A program made the translations under genes and the position numbers. Below the pieces are notes generated by a model. The model saw only the letters and a list, made by a program, of their open reading frames with translations. It had not been told where the DNA came from and did no database searches. 64,000 bases of DNA from Bacteroidota bacterium (GTDB taxonomy: Bacteria > Bacteroidota > Bacteroidia > 2-12-FULL-35-15), in NCBI GenBank assembly GCA_029237775.1, contig JAQZBR010000004.1, forward strand, positions 868,001-932,000. Direction: 5' to 3'. Each line of letters begins with the position of its first letter. Position 1 is the stretch's first letter. Shown here piece after piece: positions 15,374 through 24,701 of the stretch.

Positions 15374-15786
15374 TCACATTTCAATTAGAATCTCATTAGT
15401 GAGAGGTTTATTAAAAAAAACAATACTCTTATCCATTTTCCCAGCCTTAATTCTGTTACCGTTATGAATTGAAGATGTAAGAACAATGATCTTACAGTTA
15501 GTTAATCTCTCACTGTTTAGCTTTTGGAAATTCATTATAAAATCAAAACTATCCATAATTGGCATGTTTAAATCCACAAAAACAACATCAAGGGAAGGGC
15601 CTCTGCCCCCGCTCTGATGAATTCATAAAACCACTTACAAAATTCAACGCCCTTTCTCCATTTACACACACAAAAACATTTTTAGAAAAACGGTAGGCCT
15701 TTAACATCCTCTCGCTAATAAAATTTGTCCATTTCATTGTCATCAATCGGTAAAACGTTGCTGTATTTAAATTCTGTATCGATCAT
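15374..15786 (-). pseudogene. Single-domain response regulator broken by a frameshift
   Basis: From ATG 15786 the first frame reads MIDTEFKYSNVLPIDDNEMD and runs through VCVNGERALNFV, the first half of a receiver. It stops at a TGA about 65 codons in. The second half continues in another frame: DVVFVDLNMPIMDSFDF with the phospho-acceptor Asp, then IIVLTSS and FFNKPLTNE with the conserved Lys. The shift falls in the run CGGGGGCAG near 15607-15612, a one-base slip. This is either a genuine pseudogene or an assembly error in the homopolymer. It lies downstream of the hybrid kinase on the same strand. Confidence 0.75.
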
Positions 15787-15810
15787 TTTAAGTGATTATA
15801 ATTGTGAGTG

Positions 15811-18800
15811 TCACACAGGCAATTCAATTATGAATTCAGTTCCTTCACCCTCTTTGCTTTCGACCCGAATGGAGCCACCCAAAGCTTCAACTTGTATTTT
15901 TACCATATACAGGCCTAACCCTTGTCCATCTCCATCAAGATTGAAGCGTTGGTAAAGGCCAAATATTTTTTCACCGTGTTTTAATAGATCAATCCCAATA
16001 CCATTGTCTTGGAAAACAATTTTGATTTTTTGTCTTTCTCTTCCACTCGTGATCTTTATTAATGGAGGCTTATTCCGTTGTTTATATTTTATACTGTTTA
16101 AAATAAGGTTATAGAAAATGCTATAGAGATAGCTTTTTACCGAGAGAATTCTATCAACTGAATTAAAATTTGTTTCTATTCTCACATGTTCCCTCTCAAC
16201 TACCTTGGAAATACTCCCTGTGATATCGTGCACCAATTCGTTAAAAAATACCGGTTCCTTATGTTCGCTGACCTCTGATTTCACATCTAAAATTTTATTT
16301 AGGTCCTTTAAAATAAGGTCTAATCGCTCAGTTGCAATAAACAGAAACTGCTCACTTCGAAGCCTGTCTGTATCAGTGATGCTGTTCTTTAAGACATGTG
16401 AAAGACCAAGTATCTGCGCGACAGGAGCACGCAAATTATGGGACACAATGAAAGTAAATTGTTCCAGCTTTTTACTTTTTTCAACCAGACTAACAATTAT
16501 CCTTTCCCGCTCCGCTTCTGCAATCAAACGTTCCGTCACATCCAGAACAATTCCATGTATGGCAACCGGGGTACCGTTTTTATCGGATTCAAACCTGCTT
16601 TTTGCGTAAATATTTTTTATACTACCATCCTTTAAACGGATACGATAATTTAAAACAGGTGCAATTCCTGTTTGCGCGGTTTCATCCGTGATCCTTGAAA
16701 CTTCATTCAAGTCATCAGGGTGTATGAAGGATAACCATCTTTCATGTGTTACCTTATTGTCCTCTGGTAAAAGTCCGAAGATCATACAAGCTTCCTTAGA
16801 CCATAACCATTCGGCCGAATCAAACCTGATCTCCCAACTCCCTAAATGTGCGATCTCCTGAGCCTCATTCAACCTCGCTTCGCTCTCTAAAAGAGCCTTC
16901 TTCGACTGTTTACTTTCAGAAATATCTCGAAAAATCATATAGGTTCTTTTGTTTCCTAAACCATCTGTAAAAACTGTCGAAGCTAATTCCCCGGGAAATA
17001 CTGACCCGTCCTTTCTAACGAATGTTATTTCACCCTTTGCTTTACCAGTAAGTTCTCTGGTTTTAAGTAAAGGAATTAAATTCGGGTCTTGCGGATCTAT
17101 TAAACCTTGTCTTCCTGCTTCACAAATTTCTCTCTCAGTTCTTTGCAACATCTCACAAGCAGCTGGATTGGCAGCAAGAATGCTACCGTCTGGATTTGTT
17201 AGTAAAATACCATCCATACTGTTTTCAAAAAATGCACGGTATCTGGCTTCACTTTCTTTTATTGCATTTTCTGCTTTTTTTTGTTCTGTGATGTCGGTGA
17301 GTATAGACAAATGCAAACCCGGAAGAATATTAGAGCTGGCATTATAGTGGCAAATTACAAGGCTTCCGTCCTTTCTTACCAATTCAATGGCACCGGTCTG
17401 GCTTCCGTCCTGCATAAACTCATTCCACAATTCGTCAGTTTGCCTTCCCGAAATTAAGTCGGCAGTGTTCATGCCGGTTAGTTCCTGTAGGCTATAGCCG
17501 AGCATTTTTGCTGCCGCAGGATTAACCTGCACATAGTTACCGCTATCATCTGCCAGCACTATAGCGTCATTGGTTTTTTCAAAAATGGCTTTTAACCGGG
17601 TGTGAAGTTCGTATTCTATTTTCGCTGCTTTCTTGCGTTCGGTAATATCCTGTACCGTGCCCAAGGCACGTATAGCTTTACCGTTTTCATCTTTTGCAAT
17701 GAGCCATCTTTCTTCAACTTCTTTCAAAATACCATCTGCGGCTATTATACGATGCTCTATAGAATTTAATGAGTCACTTGTAAGGGAAGAGACCAAAGCT
17801 TTATCCACTTTTTCTTTATCATCAGGGTGAACAAATTTTAAAAAGTTTTCGTGGGAAGTATGAGGCAAACAATTGTTAACACCAAAGATGCGGCATGTTT
17901 CATCAGACCAGATCACATCAAGATTAGTAAGATCGGTTTCCCAGCTTCCTACTTTGGCTACCGACTGCGAGGCTGCTAATCTTGCTTCGCTTTCTTTAAT
18001 TTTTTCTTCACTTTTTTTCCGTTCGGTTACATCTTTGAAATAAACCGACAAGCCATTCTCAGAACCAAAAGCACTTACTGCAAACCACTTATTCCTTCGT
18101 TTGGAAAACTCCTCAAAATGAATTGTACTGTTTTCCTTTATTGCTTTTTTATATTGATCGTTAAATGCCTTTGAATCCTCACCTGCAAACACTTCATGTA
18201 CATTTTTGCCAATAAGGTCTTCTCTTTTTTGATCCAGGAGTATCTCAGCCTTTTTATTCCAATAGGTAACCTTCGAGTATTTATCAACTGCAAAAAAACC
18301 ATCATCAATGCTTTCTAAAACAGCGTTTTTTTCATCATAGGCGCTTTTTAAAGCTATAGCCGATTTTTTACTTTCCGTAATATCCTGTGCAGTACCAAAT
18401 AATCGAATCACTTTTCCTGTCACATCCTTAATACCATAGCCATGCTCCTGTATCACCCGCTTTTCACCTTTGTGCGTAGTGATACCGTACTCTATTATAA
18501 ACGCATCACCGGTTTCTTGGGTATGCTTGCTGGTCTTTTCCGCATATTCCCTATCAGAATCATCAATCAGGTGCAGAAAGGAGCCATGTGTTTCATTAAA
18601 TGTTTGTTTATCTATATCAAATACATTGTACAATTGTTCTGACCAGGTGAGTTTGTCTGCAGCAAAATCAAAATCCCAGCTACCCAGCTTCGCCAGGCTT
18701 TGTGCCTCATCCAAATGAGCCATGGTTCGCTTAAGATCCTGTTCAATTTTAGATTTTTCTCTGCTTGCTTTCGCATCTCTTAATGCCCTTAACAGTTTTG

Positions 18801-19152
18801 TAGTTAAAGCAAACATTTTATCCTTCAGAACAAAATCTGTTACACCATTTTTGATCAGTTCAATAGAAATCTCTTCGCCAATGGTTCCCGACACCAGGAT
18901 AAAAGGAGTTTCCGGTGCAACCTGCTCCCTTATTTTAAAAGCAGTTGGTCCATCGAATGAGGGAAACCTGTAATCACATAATATGATATCCGGGATAAAA
19001 TGTTTGAGTGCTTTGCGGTAGCCCTCTTCATTTTGAACAATTTCAGAAACAAAATCAATCCCTCCCTCTTTAAGTTCGTTATCAATCATAGCCAGGTCAT
19101 GTTTATCATGTTCTGCTATTAATATTTTTATGACAGTATTTATTTTTTTCAT
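15811..19152 (-). CDS. Hybrid histidine kinase: receiver, six PAS domains, HisKA, HATPase
   Basis: A 1113-residue soluble sensor. An N-terminal receiver (phospho-acceptor D60 in LCDYRFP, Lys in VLKDK) is followed by six PAS domains. Three are PAS_3 type beginning with LGSW or VGSW, and three are classical PAS with NPAAA-like motifs. The HisKA box is FIVSHNLRAPV with H905; the HATPase has N box NLILNSIKYK, G1 DNGIGI and G2 GQGLGL. There are no membrane helices, so it senses cytoplasmic signals. The receiver at the N-terminus means it probably takes a phosphate or signal from another kinase. Its start overlaps the stop of the response regulator gene by one base (minus-strand TAATG), so the two form an operon. 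Confidence 0.93.
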   Translation of the reverse strand: MKKINTVIKILIAEHDKHDLAMIDNELKEGGIDFVSEIVQNEEGYRKALKHFIPDIILCDYRFPSFDGPTAFKIREQVAPETPFILVSGTIGEEISIELIKNGVTDFVLKDKMFALTTKLLRALRDAKASREKSKIEQDLKRTMAHLDEAQSLAKLGSWDFDFAADKLTWSEQLYNVFDIDKQTFNETHGSFLHLIDDSDREYAEKTSKHTQETGDAFIIEYGITTHKGEKRVIQEHGYGIKDVTGKVIRLFGTAQDITESKKSAIALKSAYDEKNAVLESIDDGFFAVDKYSKVTYWNKKAEILLDQKREDLIGKNVHEVFAGEDSKAFNDQYKKAIKENSTIHFEEFSKRRNKWFAVSAFGSENGLSVYFKDVTERKKSEEKIKESEARLAASQSVAKVGSWETDLTNLDVIWSDETCRIFGVNNCLPHTSHENFLKFVHPDDKEKVDKALVSSLTSDSLNSIEHRIIAADGILKEVEERWLIAKDENGKAIRALGTVQDITERKKAAKIEYELHTRLKAIFEKTNDAIVLADDSGNYVQVNPAAAKMLGYSLQELTGMNTADLISGRQTDELWNEFMQDGSQTGAIELVRKDGSLVICHYNASSNILPGLHLSILTDITEQKKAENAIKESEARYRAFFENSMDGILLTNPDGSILAANPAACEMLQRTEREICEAGRQGLIDPQDPNLIPLLKTRELTGKAKGEITFVRKDGSVFPGELASTVFTDGLGNKRTYMIFRDISESKQSKKALLESEARLNEAQEIAHLGSWEIRFDSAEWLWSKEACMIFGLLPEDNKVTHERWLSFIHPDDLNEVSRITDETAQTGIAPVLNYRIRLKDGSIKNIYAKSRFESDKNGTPVAIHGIVLDVTERLIAEAERERIIVSLVEKSKKLEQFTFIVSHNLRAPVAQILGLSHVLKNSITDTDRLRSEQFLFIATERLDLILKDLNKILDVKSEVSEHKEPVFFNELVHDITGSISKVVEREHVRIETNFNSVDRILSVKSYLYSIFYNLILNSIKYKQRNKPPLIKITSGRERQKIKIVFQDNGIGIDLLKHGEKIFGLYQRFNLDGDGQGLGLYMVKIQVEALGGSIRVESKEGEGTEFIIELPV

Positions 19153-19589
19153 TATCGAGGTTGTTGGTTTACGATCATCCAGTATAATCCCAGGCTGGAA
19201 ATAGCCTTTTGAAATTCATCAAATTCTACCGGCTTTACCACGTAGCTGTTTACCTTCAGGTCATAACATTTTTTTATGTCGGGGTCTTCCTTGGAAGATG
19301 TAAGTATTACTACCGGGATATTTTTAGTGCGTTCATCAGCCCGTATTTTTTGCAGCACTTCTATGCCATTCACCTTGGGCATTTTTAGATCGAGCAGGAT
19401 AATTTTCGGTTTATTTTCTATACTCCTGCCGGCATATTCTCCTTCTGCAAAAAGGAAATCCAGTGCCGCAGCGCCATCTTTAACATGCAAAAGTTTGTTG
19501 GCTAAGCCGTTCTTTTTTAAAGCATCAATGGTCATTTCTGCATCACTGGCATTGTCTTCTGCTAATAATATTTCAACTTCTGTGGTCAT
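19152..19589 (-). CDS. Single-domain response regulator (Rcp1-like)
   Basis: A 145-residue receiver with no output domain. Acidic pocket LLAEDNASD, phospho-acceptor D67 in [11 protein letters not shown], Thr/Ser in VILTSS and Lys in [10 protein letters not shown]. Family members shuttle phosphate from phytochrome-like or PAS kinases. It is sandwiched between two kinases: it overlaps the hybrid kinase start by one base and begins 4 nt after the repeat kinase stop. It is probably the partner of one or both. Confidence 0.93.
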   Translation of the reverse strand: MTTEVEILLAEDNASDAEMTIDALKKNGLANKLLHVKDGAAALDFLFAEGEYAGRSIENKPKIILLDLKMPKVNGIEVLQKIRADERTKNIPVVILTSSKEDPDIKKCYDLKVNSYVVKPVEFDEFQKAISSLGLYWMIVNQQPR

Positions 19590-19593
19590 GTTG

Positions 19594-20751
19594 TTATGAT
19601 TTATTTAGTGTAAAAAAGAATGTTGCACCTTCGTTTACTTTGGCCTCCGCCCATACCCGTCCTCCGTGTTTTGAAATGATGCTATGTACCAGGGCGAGCC
19701 CTACACCGTTGCCCTCAAACTCATCATCCGAATGCAGGCGTTGAAAGACACCAAAGAGTTTATCGGCATACCGCATGTCGAAACCTGCACCATTATCTTT
19801 AATGCAATAGATGATCTGATCTCCGTTTTCTTCAGAGCTGATTTCAATGATGGCTTTCTCTTTAAGCCTCGTGTATTTAACAGCATTGGAAACCAGGTTC
19901 AGCCAAACCTGTTTTATAGCCATGTTATCTGCCAGGGCAGGCAACAATGTATCGAGATGAAACGCTATCTTGCGACCGCTCTGTTCATTTTCCAGCTCAG
20001 TGCATATTTCCTTTACAATGCTAAGCATGGGGATATTCACTTTTACCAAATCCCTGCGCCCTATACGGGAAAAGGTTAGCAGGTCATCAATGAGCTGCCC
20101 CATTTTTTTTGCATTAGCAACAATATTGTTCATTAGGCGGTGGGCTTCAGGATCCAACTGTGTTTCAAAATTTTCCTTAAGCTTTTTTGTATACCCGTTA
20201 ATGGCACGGAGGGGGGCCCGCAAATCATGCGATACTGAGTAGGAGAATGATTCCAGCTCTTTATTTATTTCTATGATCTGTTCTTTCGATGCTTTAAGAT
20301 CGCTGATGGCAGTAATTAGTTCTGCGGCACGCCTTTCTTTCTCCTGGTTTTGGGAAATTAGTTCGTCCTTGGCGATGATCAGTTCGGCCGCTCTGTTCTC
20401 TTTTTCATTGTTTTGAAAAATAAGCTCCTGATTGGCAATTATCAGTTCTTGTGCACGCTTTTCTTTTTGACTATTTTGAAAAGCGAGCTCTTTATTGGCA
20501 AGGATCAATTCTGCCGCCCGTTTTTCCTTTTCAGTATTTTGAAATACCAATTCTTTATTTGCAATGATCAGTTCTGCTGCTCGTTTTTCTTTCTCCTCAT
20601 TTTGAAAAGCGAGCTCTTTGTTGGCAATCATTAATTCTGCTGCCCGTTTTTCTTTCTCTTGGTTTTGAAGGGCAAGCTCTTTGTTTGCGAGATTTAGCTC
20701 TTCCGTTTTTTTAATTAAAGTCATTTTCGCGAATATTAAATTATCTTCCAC
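19594..20751 (-). CDS. Soluble histidine kinase with six 21-residue coiled-coil repeats
   Basis: A 385-residue protein. Residues 23-148 are six tandem repeats of 21 residues, consensus [18 protein letters not shown] plus a short hydrophobic end, equal to three heptads each. A HisKA box follows ([13 protein letters not shown]175), then a HATPase with N box [10 protein letters not shown]1 DNGAGF and G2 GNGVGLAL. There is no PAS or membrane segment; the repeat rod itself must be the input or partner-binding surface. The downstream receiver follows after 4 nt. It is paralogous to the 21389 kinase. Confidence 0.92.
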   Translation of the reverse strand: MEDNLIFAKMTLIKKTEELNLANKELALQNQEKEKRAAELMIANKELAFQNEEKEKRAAELIIANKELVFQNTEKEKRAAELILANKELAFQNSQKEKRAQELIIANQELIFQNNEKENRAAELIIAKDELISQNQEKERRAAELITAISDLKASKEQIIEINKELESFSYSVSHDLRAPLRAINGYTKKLKENFETQLDPEAHRLMNNIVANAKKMGQLIDDLLTFSRIGRRDLVKVNIPMLSIVKEICTELENEQSGRKIAFHLDTLLPALADNMAIKQVWLNLVSNAVKYTRLKEKAIIEISSEENGDQIIYCIKDNGAGFDMRYADKLFGVFQRLHSDDEFEGNGVGLALVHSIISKHGGRVWAEAKVNEGATFFFTLNKS

Positions 20752-20792
20752 ATTATTGTGAAGCCCAAAGGATACCCTTCAGCTGATGCGCT

Positions 20793-20868
20793 AGAAAATA
20801 GAAGTAGCAACGTTTTCCTGCAATATTTTTGGGAGAGATATCAATCAAAAGCAGAAGACAGATACCTA
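20793..20868. repeat. Upstream sequence shared by the two repeat-kinase genes, copy 1
   Basis: About 70 bp upstream of the 20751 start resemble 22640-22710 upstream of the 22579 start. Shared blocks are AAAATAGAAGTAGC, GTTTTCCTGC and ATCAAAAGCAG. The two genes therefore arose by a duplication that included their promoter region. The rest of the 238-bp gap holds no gene. Confidence 0.6.
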
Positions 20869-20989
20869 TAGGTGGAAAGAAATAAAAAATCATTTAGAAC
20901 GCCCGGAGTGTGGACGCCTTATACTAAAGATACGAACATATATCGTCAATCATACTATTAAACACCAACTATTTGTAATTTAGGAAAAG

Positions 20990-21388
20990 CTACAGATCCT
21001 TGATAATTTCAATAAACCTCTCCCTTGAAACAGGCTTGATAATAAAATCCAGAACCTCAGACATTCCCTTTGCCCGCTCAATTTCATGAGGTGAAACAGA
21101 AGAAGAAACAATATAGATTGTAATCGGTACTTCGAATTTATGTTTCATTAAAATAAATTCCTCCAGGAAGCCCCATCCATCCATCACAGGCATAGAAAGG
21201 TCCAGGAATATTATCCCAGGCAGCAACTCGTCATTGCCTTTGTTGTTTACTAAAGCATCAAGGGCTTGTTTCCCGTTGTTGAATACGGTAACGTTTCCTT
21301 CAAAAGATGTTTTCAGGATTGTCTTCTTTGTCAGGAAAACAAAAATCTCATCATCATCAACTAACCAAAGGTTCTTTATTTTTATCAT
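20990..21388 (-). CDS. Single-domain response regulator
   Basis: A 132-residue receiver: acidic pocket WLVDDDEIF, phospho-acceptor D63 in FLDLSMPVMDG, Ser in IVSSS, Lys in IIKPVSRERF. There is no output domain. The ATG at 21388 directly abuts the stop of the upstream repeat kinase, so the two form a coupled kinase-regulator pair. The pair repeats the layout at 19152-20751. Confidence 0.93.
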   Translation of the reverse strand: MIKIKNLWLVDDDEIFVFLTKKTILKTSFEGNVTVFNNGKQALDALVNNKGNDELLPGIIFLDLSMPVMDGWGFLEEFILMKHKFEVPITIYIVSSSVSPHEIERAKGMSEVLDFIIKPVSRERFIEIIKDL

Positions 21389-22579
21389 TTAGATTTGGTT
21401 TACAAATTCAACAAAAAAAGTACTCCCTTTTTCAACTACACTTTCTACCCAGATCTGTCCATCTAAGGCTTCGACCTGCGTTTTGGTAATGAATAATCCA
21501 AAGCCTTTCGCGTCAGGATGCTCATGAAACACTTTCCTTATCTTAAACAGGTTATCCTTATGTCTTGACAGATCAATACCCAATCCGTTATCTTCAACTG
21601 AAAGAATGATACTGCTGTTTTTTTGAATCGTTTTTACTTTTATGATCAGTTGCCTGTCAGGAAACTGGTATTTTAATGAATTGCTTATAAAGTTATGAAA
21701 GATGCTTTTTAAATATTGTGCTGGAAAGTTGACAAGCGGGGCACTGCTGAAATCAATGTCCATAATTGCGTGGGACTTACTAATTTGTCCCTGTAGCCCT
21801 TCACAAACCTTGTTTAAATAATCATGGAATGATAATTTTTCTGAAATTATATCCAGATCCTGTTTAACCTGGAGAGATTCTACCAGCTCGTTAAAAACCT
21901 CATTAAGATTACCTGTGGCAATGGTTAACTTTTCCCTCAAAAGGGACTGCTCCCCTTCGTCATTACTTTCGGTAATGAAATCTACAAGCATAGAAATATT
22001 CACAAGTGGAGCGCGAAGGTTATGTGAAATGATATTACAAAAATCTTCAAGCTGCTTCTTCTGTCGTGCAAGTTCTTTATTTATAATCACTGCTTCTTCA
22101 GCGCGTTTTTCTTTTTCGTCATTTTGATACGCAAGTTCTATATTCGCGATTATCAGTTCGGCTGCGCGCTTCTCCTTTTCTTCATTTTGAAAATGAAATT
22201 CCTTATTCGCAAGAATTAACTCTGCTGCACGTTTTTCCTTCTCTTCATTCTGATAGAGTAATTCCTGATTAGCAATCAGCAACTCAGCAGCGCGCTTTTC
22301 TTTTTCTTCATTTTGATAAGCAAGTTCCATATTGGCTAGGATCAGTTCGGCAGCACGCTTCTCTTTTTCTTCATTCTGAAATTGGAGCTCCTTATTAGCA
22401 AGAATTAACTCTGCAGCACGTTTTTCTTTCTCTTCATTCTGATAGAGCAATTCCTTATTAGCCAAAAGCAATTCTGAAGAACGTTTTTCTTTTTCAGAAT
22501 TCTGGAACGCCAGCTCTTCATTTACCTTGATCAATTCATTTGCCTGTTCTAAAAAAGTTTTATTAATATCCGGAGCCAT
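21389..22579 (-). CDS. Soluble histidine kinase with seven 21-residue coiled-coil repeats
   Basis: A 396-residue protein. Residues 20-166 are seven tandem 21-residue repeats of the same type as in the 19594 kinase ([18 protein letters not shown]). The HisKA box is NIISHNLRAPLV with H186, and the HATPase has NFISNSLKY, DNGLGI and GFGLFI. The repeat number differs from its paralogue (seven against six). No membrane helix is present. It is co-translated with the receiver just downstream. Confidence 0.92.
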   Translation of the reverse strand: MAPDINKTFLEQANELIKVNEELAFQNSEKEKRSSELLLANKELLYQNEEKEKRAAELILANKELQFQNEEKEKRAAELILANMELAYQNEEKEKRAAELLIANQELLYQNEEKEKRAAELILANKEFHFQNEEKEKRAAELIIANIELAYQNDEKEKRAEEAVIINKELARQKKQLEDFCNIISHNLRAPLVNISMLVDFITESNDEGEQSLLREKLTIATGNLNEVFNELVESLQVKQDLDIISEKLSFHDYLNKVCEGLQGQISKSHAIMDIDFSSAPLVNFPAQYLKSIFHNFISNSLKYQFPDRQLIIKVKTIQKNSSIILSVEDNGLGIDLSRHKDNLFKIRKVFHEHPDAKGFGLFITKTQVEALDGQIWVESVVEKGSTFFVEFVNQI

Positions 22580-22639
22580 TTGTTTAATTTTTAGTAACAG
22601 TGTATTTAATCGAAAAATGTATTCGATTATAAGCCAGCT

Positions 22640-22710
22640 AAAAAAATAGAAGTAGCGGTGTTTTCCTGCGATCTCGGTGATAAGGTGTCTATCAAAAGCA
22701 GTAGATAGAC
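22640..22710. repeat. Upstream sequence shared by the two repeat-kinase genes, copy 2
   Basis: The second copy of the promoter-proximal segment described at 20793-20868, located 60-130 bp before the kinase start at 22579. It is the only notable content of the 260-bp gap 22580-22839. Confidence 0.6.
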
Positions 22711-22839
22711 TCTTTAGGAAGTAACTTTTTTAAGGAAATTTTTGTCCAAACGTAGCAGACAACATCAATAAAGATACGTAAAAAGAAAGGGAATGACTAA
22801 TTAATCTTAATATGGCGTGAAAAATAAAACGTGATATCA

Positions 22840-24066
22840 TTATTCTATTTTTACTCCTACTATCAATATATCATCCACTTGTTCTAATTCTTTCTGCCAG
22901 CAGATTAGGGTTTGTCCTAACACTTTTTTTTGCTCGTCAACGCTCTTGTCCGCAACCGAAACCAACAACTCTTTAAACTGTTTATACATAAACTTTTTAC
23001 CATTTTCACCACCAAACTGATCTTTATAACCATCGGAAAAAGTATATATCATATCCCCGGTCTGCAGCTGAAATGTATTATTAGTAAAAAATTCCCGGGA
23101 AAACGAAATTCCAATACCCTGCTTGTCAGCTGTCAGTTCAATCATTTTCCCATTTCTTACAATACATAGCGAATTATTCGCTCCGGCATATTCTAAGGTA
23201 TTAGTTTTAAGATCTATTGAATAGAATGCGATATCCATTCCATCATCCACCTTTTGGGGACAGTTCTCCTTTCTAAGTGCATTGTATACCAATACATCCA
23301 GCCTGTCAAGGGCTTCTGATGGTTTAGTAATGCTTTGTGATTTGAAAACATCATGTAATTTTCCTACCCCTAAAACCGAAAGCATAGCACCGGGAACGCC
23401 ATGACCCGTGCAATCTGCTACAGCAATAAATATTTTATCATCCCTATTTTCAAACCAGAGGAAATCACCGCTTACAATGTCCTTAGGAGCGTTGTAAACA
23501 AATGATTGCGAAAAGGTATTTTTTAAGGCTTCAGGGTCGTGGCAAATGGCTTGCTGCAGCAATAAAGCATATCGAATACTTTCTGTTTTATGTTTTGCTA
23601 GTTCCTGTAATTGTAATTCGGCTTTCTTTTGTTCCGTGATGTCACGGGCGATCGCGTAAAACCAATTTTCACCCGGAATGGGCACGGATCGCCATTCCAA
23701 CCATATTATTCTTCCATCCTTGCATTTGAAGCGATTTTGAAAATTAAGGGTTGAAATACCATTTTTTAGCTCTGTTAATATATTATCCGTGTTACTGGAA
23801 TCTTCTTGTACCACAAAGTCAATAAATGGCATTGACAGAAGCTCCTGCTCGGTATAACCTAACGTTCGCGTAAAGGAGCGGCTTATTTTCTTGTAATAAC
23901 CATCCAATCCGGCAATACAAAGCATATCTAATGAAACTTCAAAGAAAAGATCCTGTTCTTTAGCCTTTTCTTCATTGACAAGATTCTTCAATAACTTCTG
24001 GATCTCATCTGGTGATTCGCGAGGGATTTCTTGGCTTTCCTTTTCTAAATCGAATTTTATAATCAT
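22840..24066 (-). CDS. PAS domain plus SpoIIE/PP2C-type serine phosphatase
   Basis: A 408-residue soluble protein. A short coiled N-terminus leads to a PAS domain (DMLCIAGLDGYYKKISRS...), its PAC extension (WFYAIARDITEQKKAE), then a PP2C/SpoIIE domain from about residue 185. Metal-binding Asp residues are visible in VSGDFLWF, VADCTGHGVPGAM, TFSDGYKDQFGG and VDDILIV. Such phosphatases act on anti-sigma antagonists or STAS proteins. No STAS gene is adjacent here, but a stressosome with STAS proteins lies at 37-42 kb. Confidence 0.92.
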   Translation of the reverse strand: MIIKFDLEKESQEIPRESPDEIQKLLKNLVNEEKAKEQDLFFEVSLDMLCIAGLDGYYKKISRSFTRTLGYTEQELLSMPFIDFVVQEDSSNTDNILTELKNGISTLNFQNRFKCKDGRIIWLEWRSVPIPGENWFYAIARDITEQKKAELQLQELAKHKTESIRYALLLQQAICHDPEALKNTFSQSFVYNAPKDIVSGDFLWFENRDDKIFIAVADCTGHGVPGAMLSVLGVGKLHDVFKSQSITKPSEALDRLDVLVYNALRKENCPQKVDDGMDIAFYSIDLKTNTLEYAGANNSLCIVRNGKMIELTADKQGIGISFSREFFTNNTFQLQTGDMIYTFSDGYKDQFGGENGKKFMYKQFKELLVSVADKSVDEQKKVLGQTLICWQKELEQVDDILIVGVKIE

Positions 24067-24373
24067 GCTACAAAAGTATGACGCAATAGTATCTTTTGTC
24101 CATTAGAACACGTCAAGGAACAACACATGTAAGATTTTTCGATCTTCTGTAAATTCGCCATTCTCATATTTAATTGAAAACAAAGCTGACTTTTCAAAAA
24201 CCTGAGTTGGTTTAATCCAATTGGGATTGTTGGATATAATATAACCTGAAATTAATTTCAGAAAACCCACTTTTGACCAAATGAACATTAGTATATTTCG
24301 CTTCAGAATCGCTTCAATGGAAAAAACTAAAGTCTTGTAAGTACTGATTTTATTGATAATGAAATAAAGAGGC
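24067..24373. other. Non-coding gap before the outer att-like copy
   Basis: About 300 bp with no supported gene; a 61-codon minus-strand frame here has no family features. It holds the promoter region of the phosphatase gene (start 24066). Confidence 0.4.
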
Positions 24374-24513
24374 CAAATCCGGTCGGGACCTCAAAAGATC
24401 CTTTCTGTAAGAAGTACAGAGGGGATTTTTTATTTCGGAGTGTCTCAAGATCCTTCATCTTGAAGATTCCCGCAATAAAAATGTTTGCAAAGCGACCTTG
24501 TTGGATTCTATAA
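24374..24513 (+). repeat. Third, diverged copy of tRNA-end/terminator flank (outer att-like site)
   Basis: 24374-24395 matches tRNA-Cys 746-767 with one mismatch (GGTCGGG for GCTCGGG). The following bases parallel the attR flank: AAAGATCC-TTCTGTA, a degenerate terminator hairpin, GATTTTTTATTTC, then AAGATCCTTCATCTTGAAGA and TGTTTGCAAAGCGACCT. So roughly 140 bp are shared with 15024-15200, with substitutions and a gap. The signalling cluster 15.0-24.4 kb is thus flanked by repeats of the tRNA end. Confidence 0.7.
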
Positions 24514-24649
24514 ATCCAAATACTGATAATTTCGGAGAAATAAAAAATCCCTCACCTGCGCCAGCAGTTGAAGGGATCATCTTTGCAATGGAGCTTTGTC
24601 GAATTTTATCCGAAATATCTTTTTAGAAATCTCAATAAAACCTTCCAGA

Positions 24650-24684
24650 TAAAAACAAAAAAAGCGCCCATCTCCAGGCGCTTT
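24650..24684 (-). terminator. Terminator of the 24702 T9SS gene
   Basis: The stem AAAGCGCC/GGCGCTTT (24661-24668, 24677-24684), read on the minus strand, is followed by TTTTTGTTTTTAT. It lies 18 bp past the stop. Confidence 0.85.
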
Positions 24685-24701
24685 CTATCAATGAATAAAA
24701 T

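Noticed and set aside
19594-22579. CRISPR-like array from the regularly spaced 63-bp repeats
   Set aside because: The repeats are contiguous, in frame and encode three heptads of coiled coil inside kinase genes; there are no unique spacers and no cas genes.
24103-24288. Minus-strand 61-codon frame before the outer att copy
   Set aside because: No start context, no domain and no neighbours in operon spacing.
24374-24400. A second tRNA-Cys gene
   Set aside because: Only the T-arm/acceptor 3' end is present; no 5' acceptor, D arm or anticodon arm precedes it.
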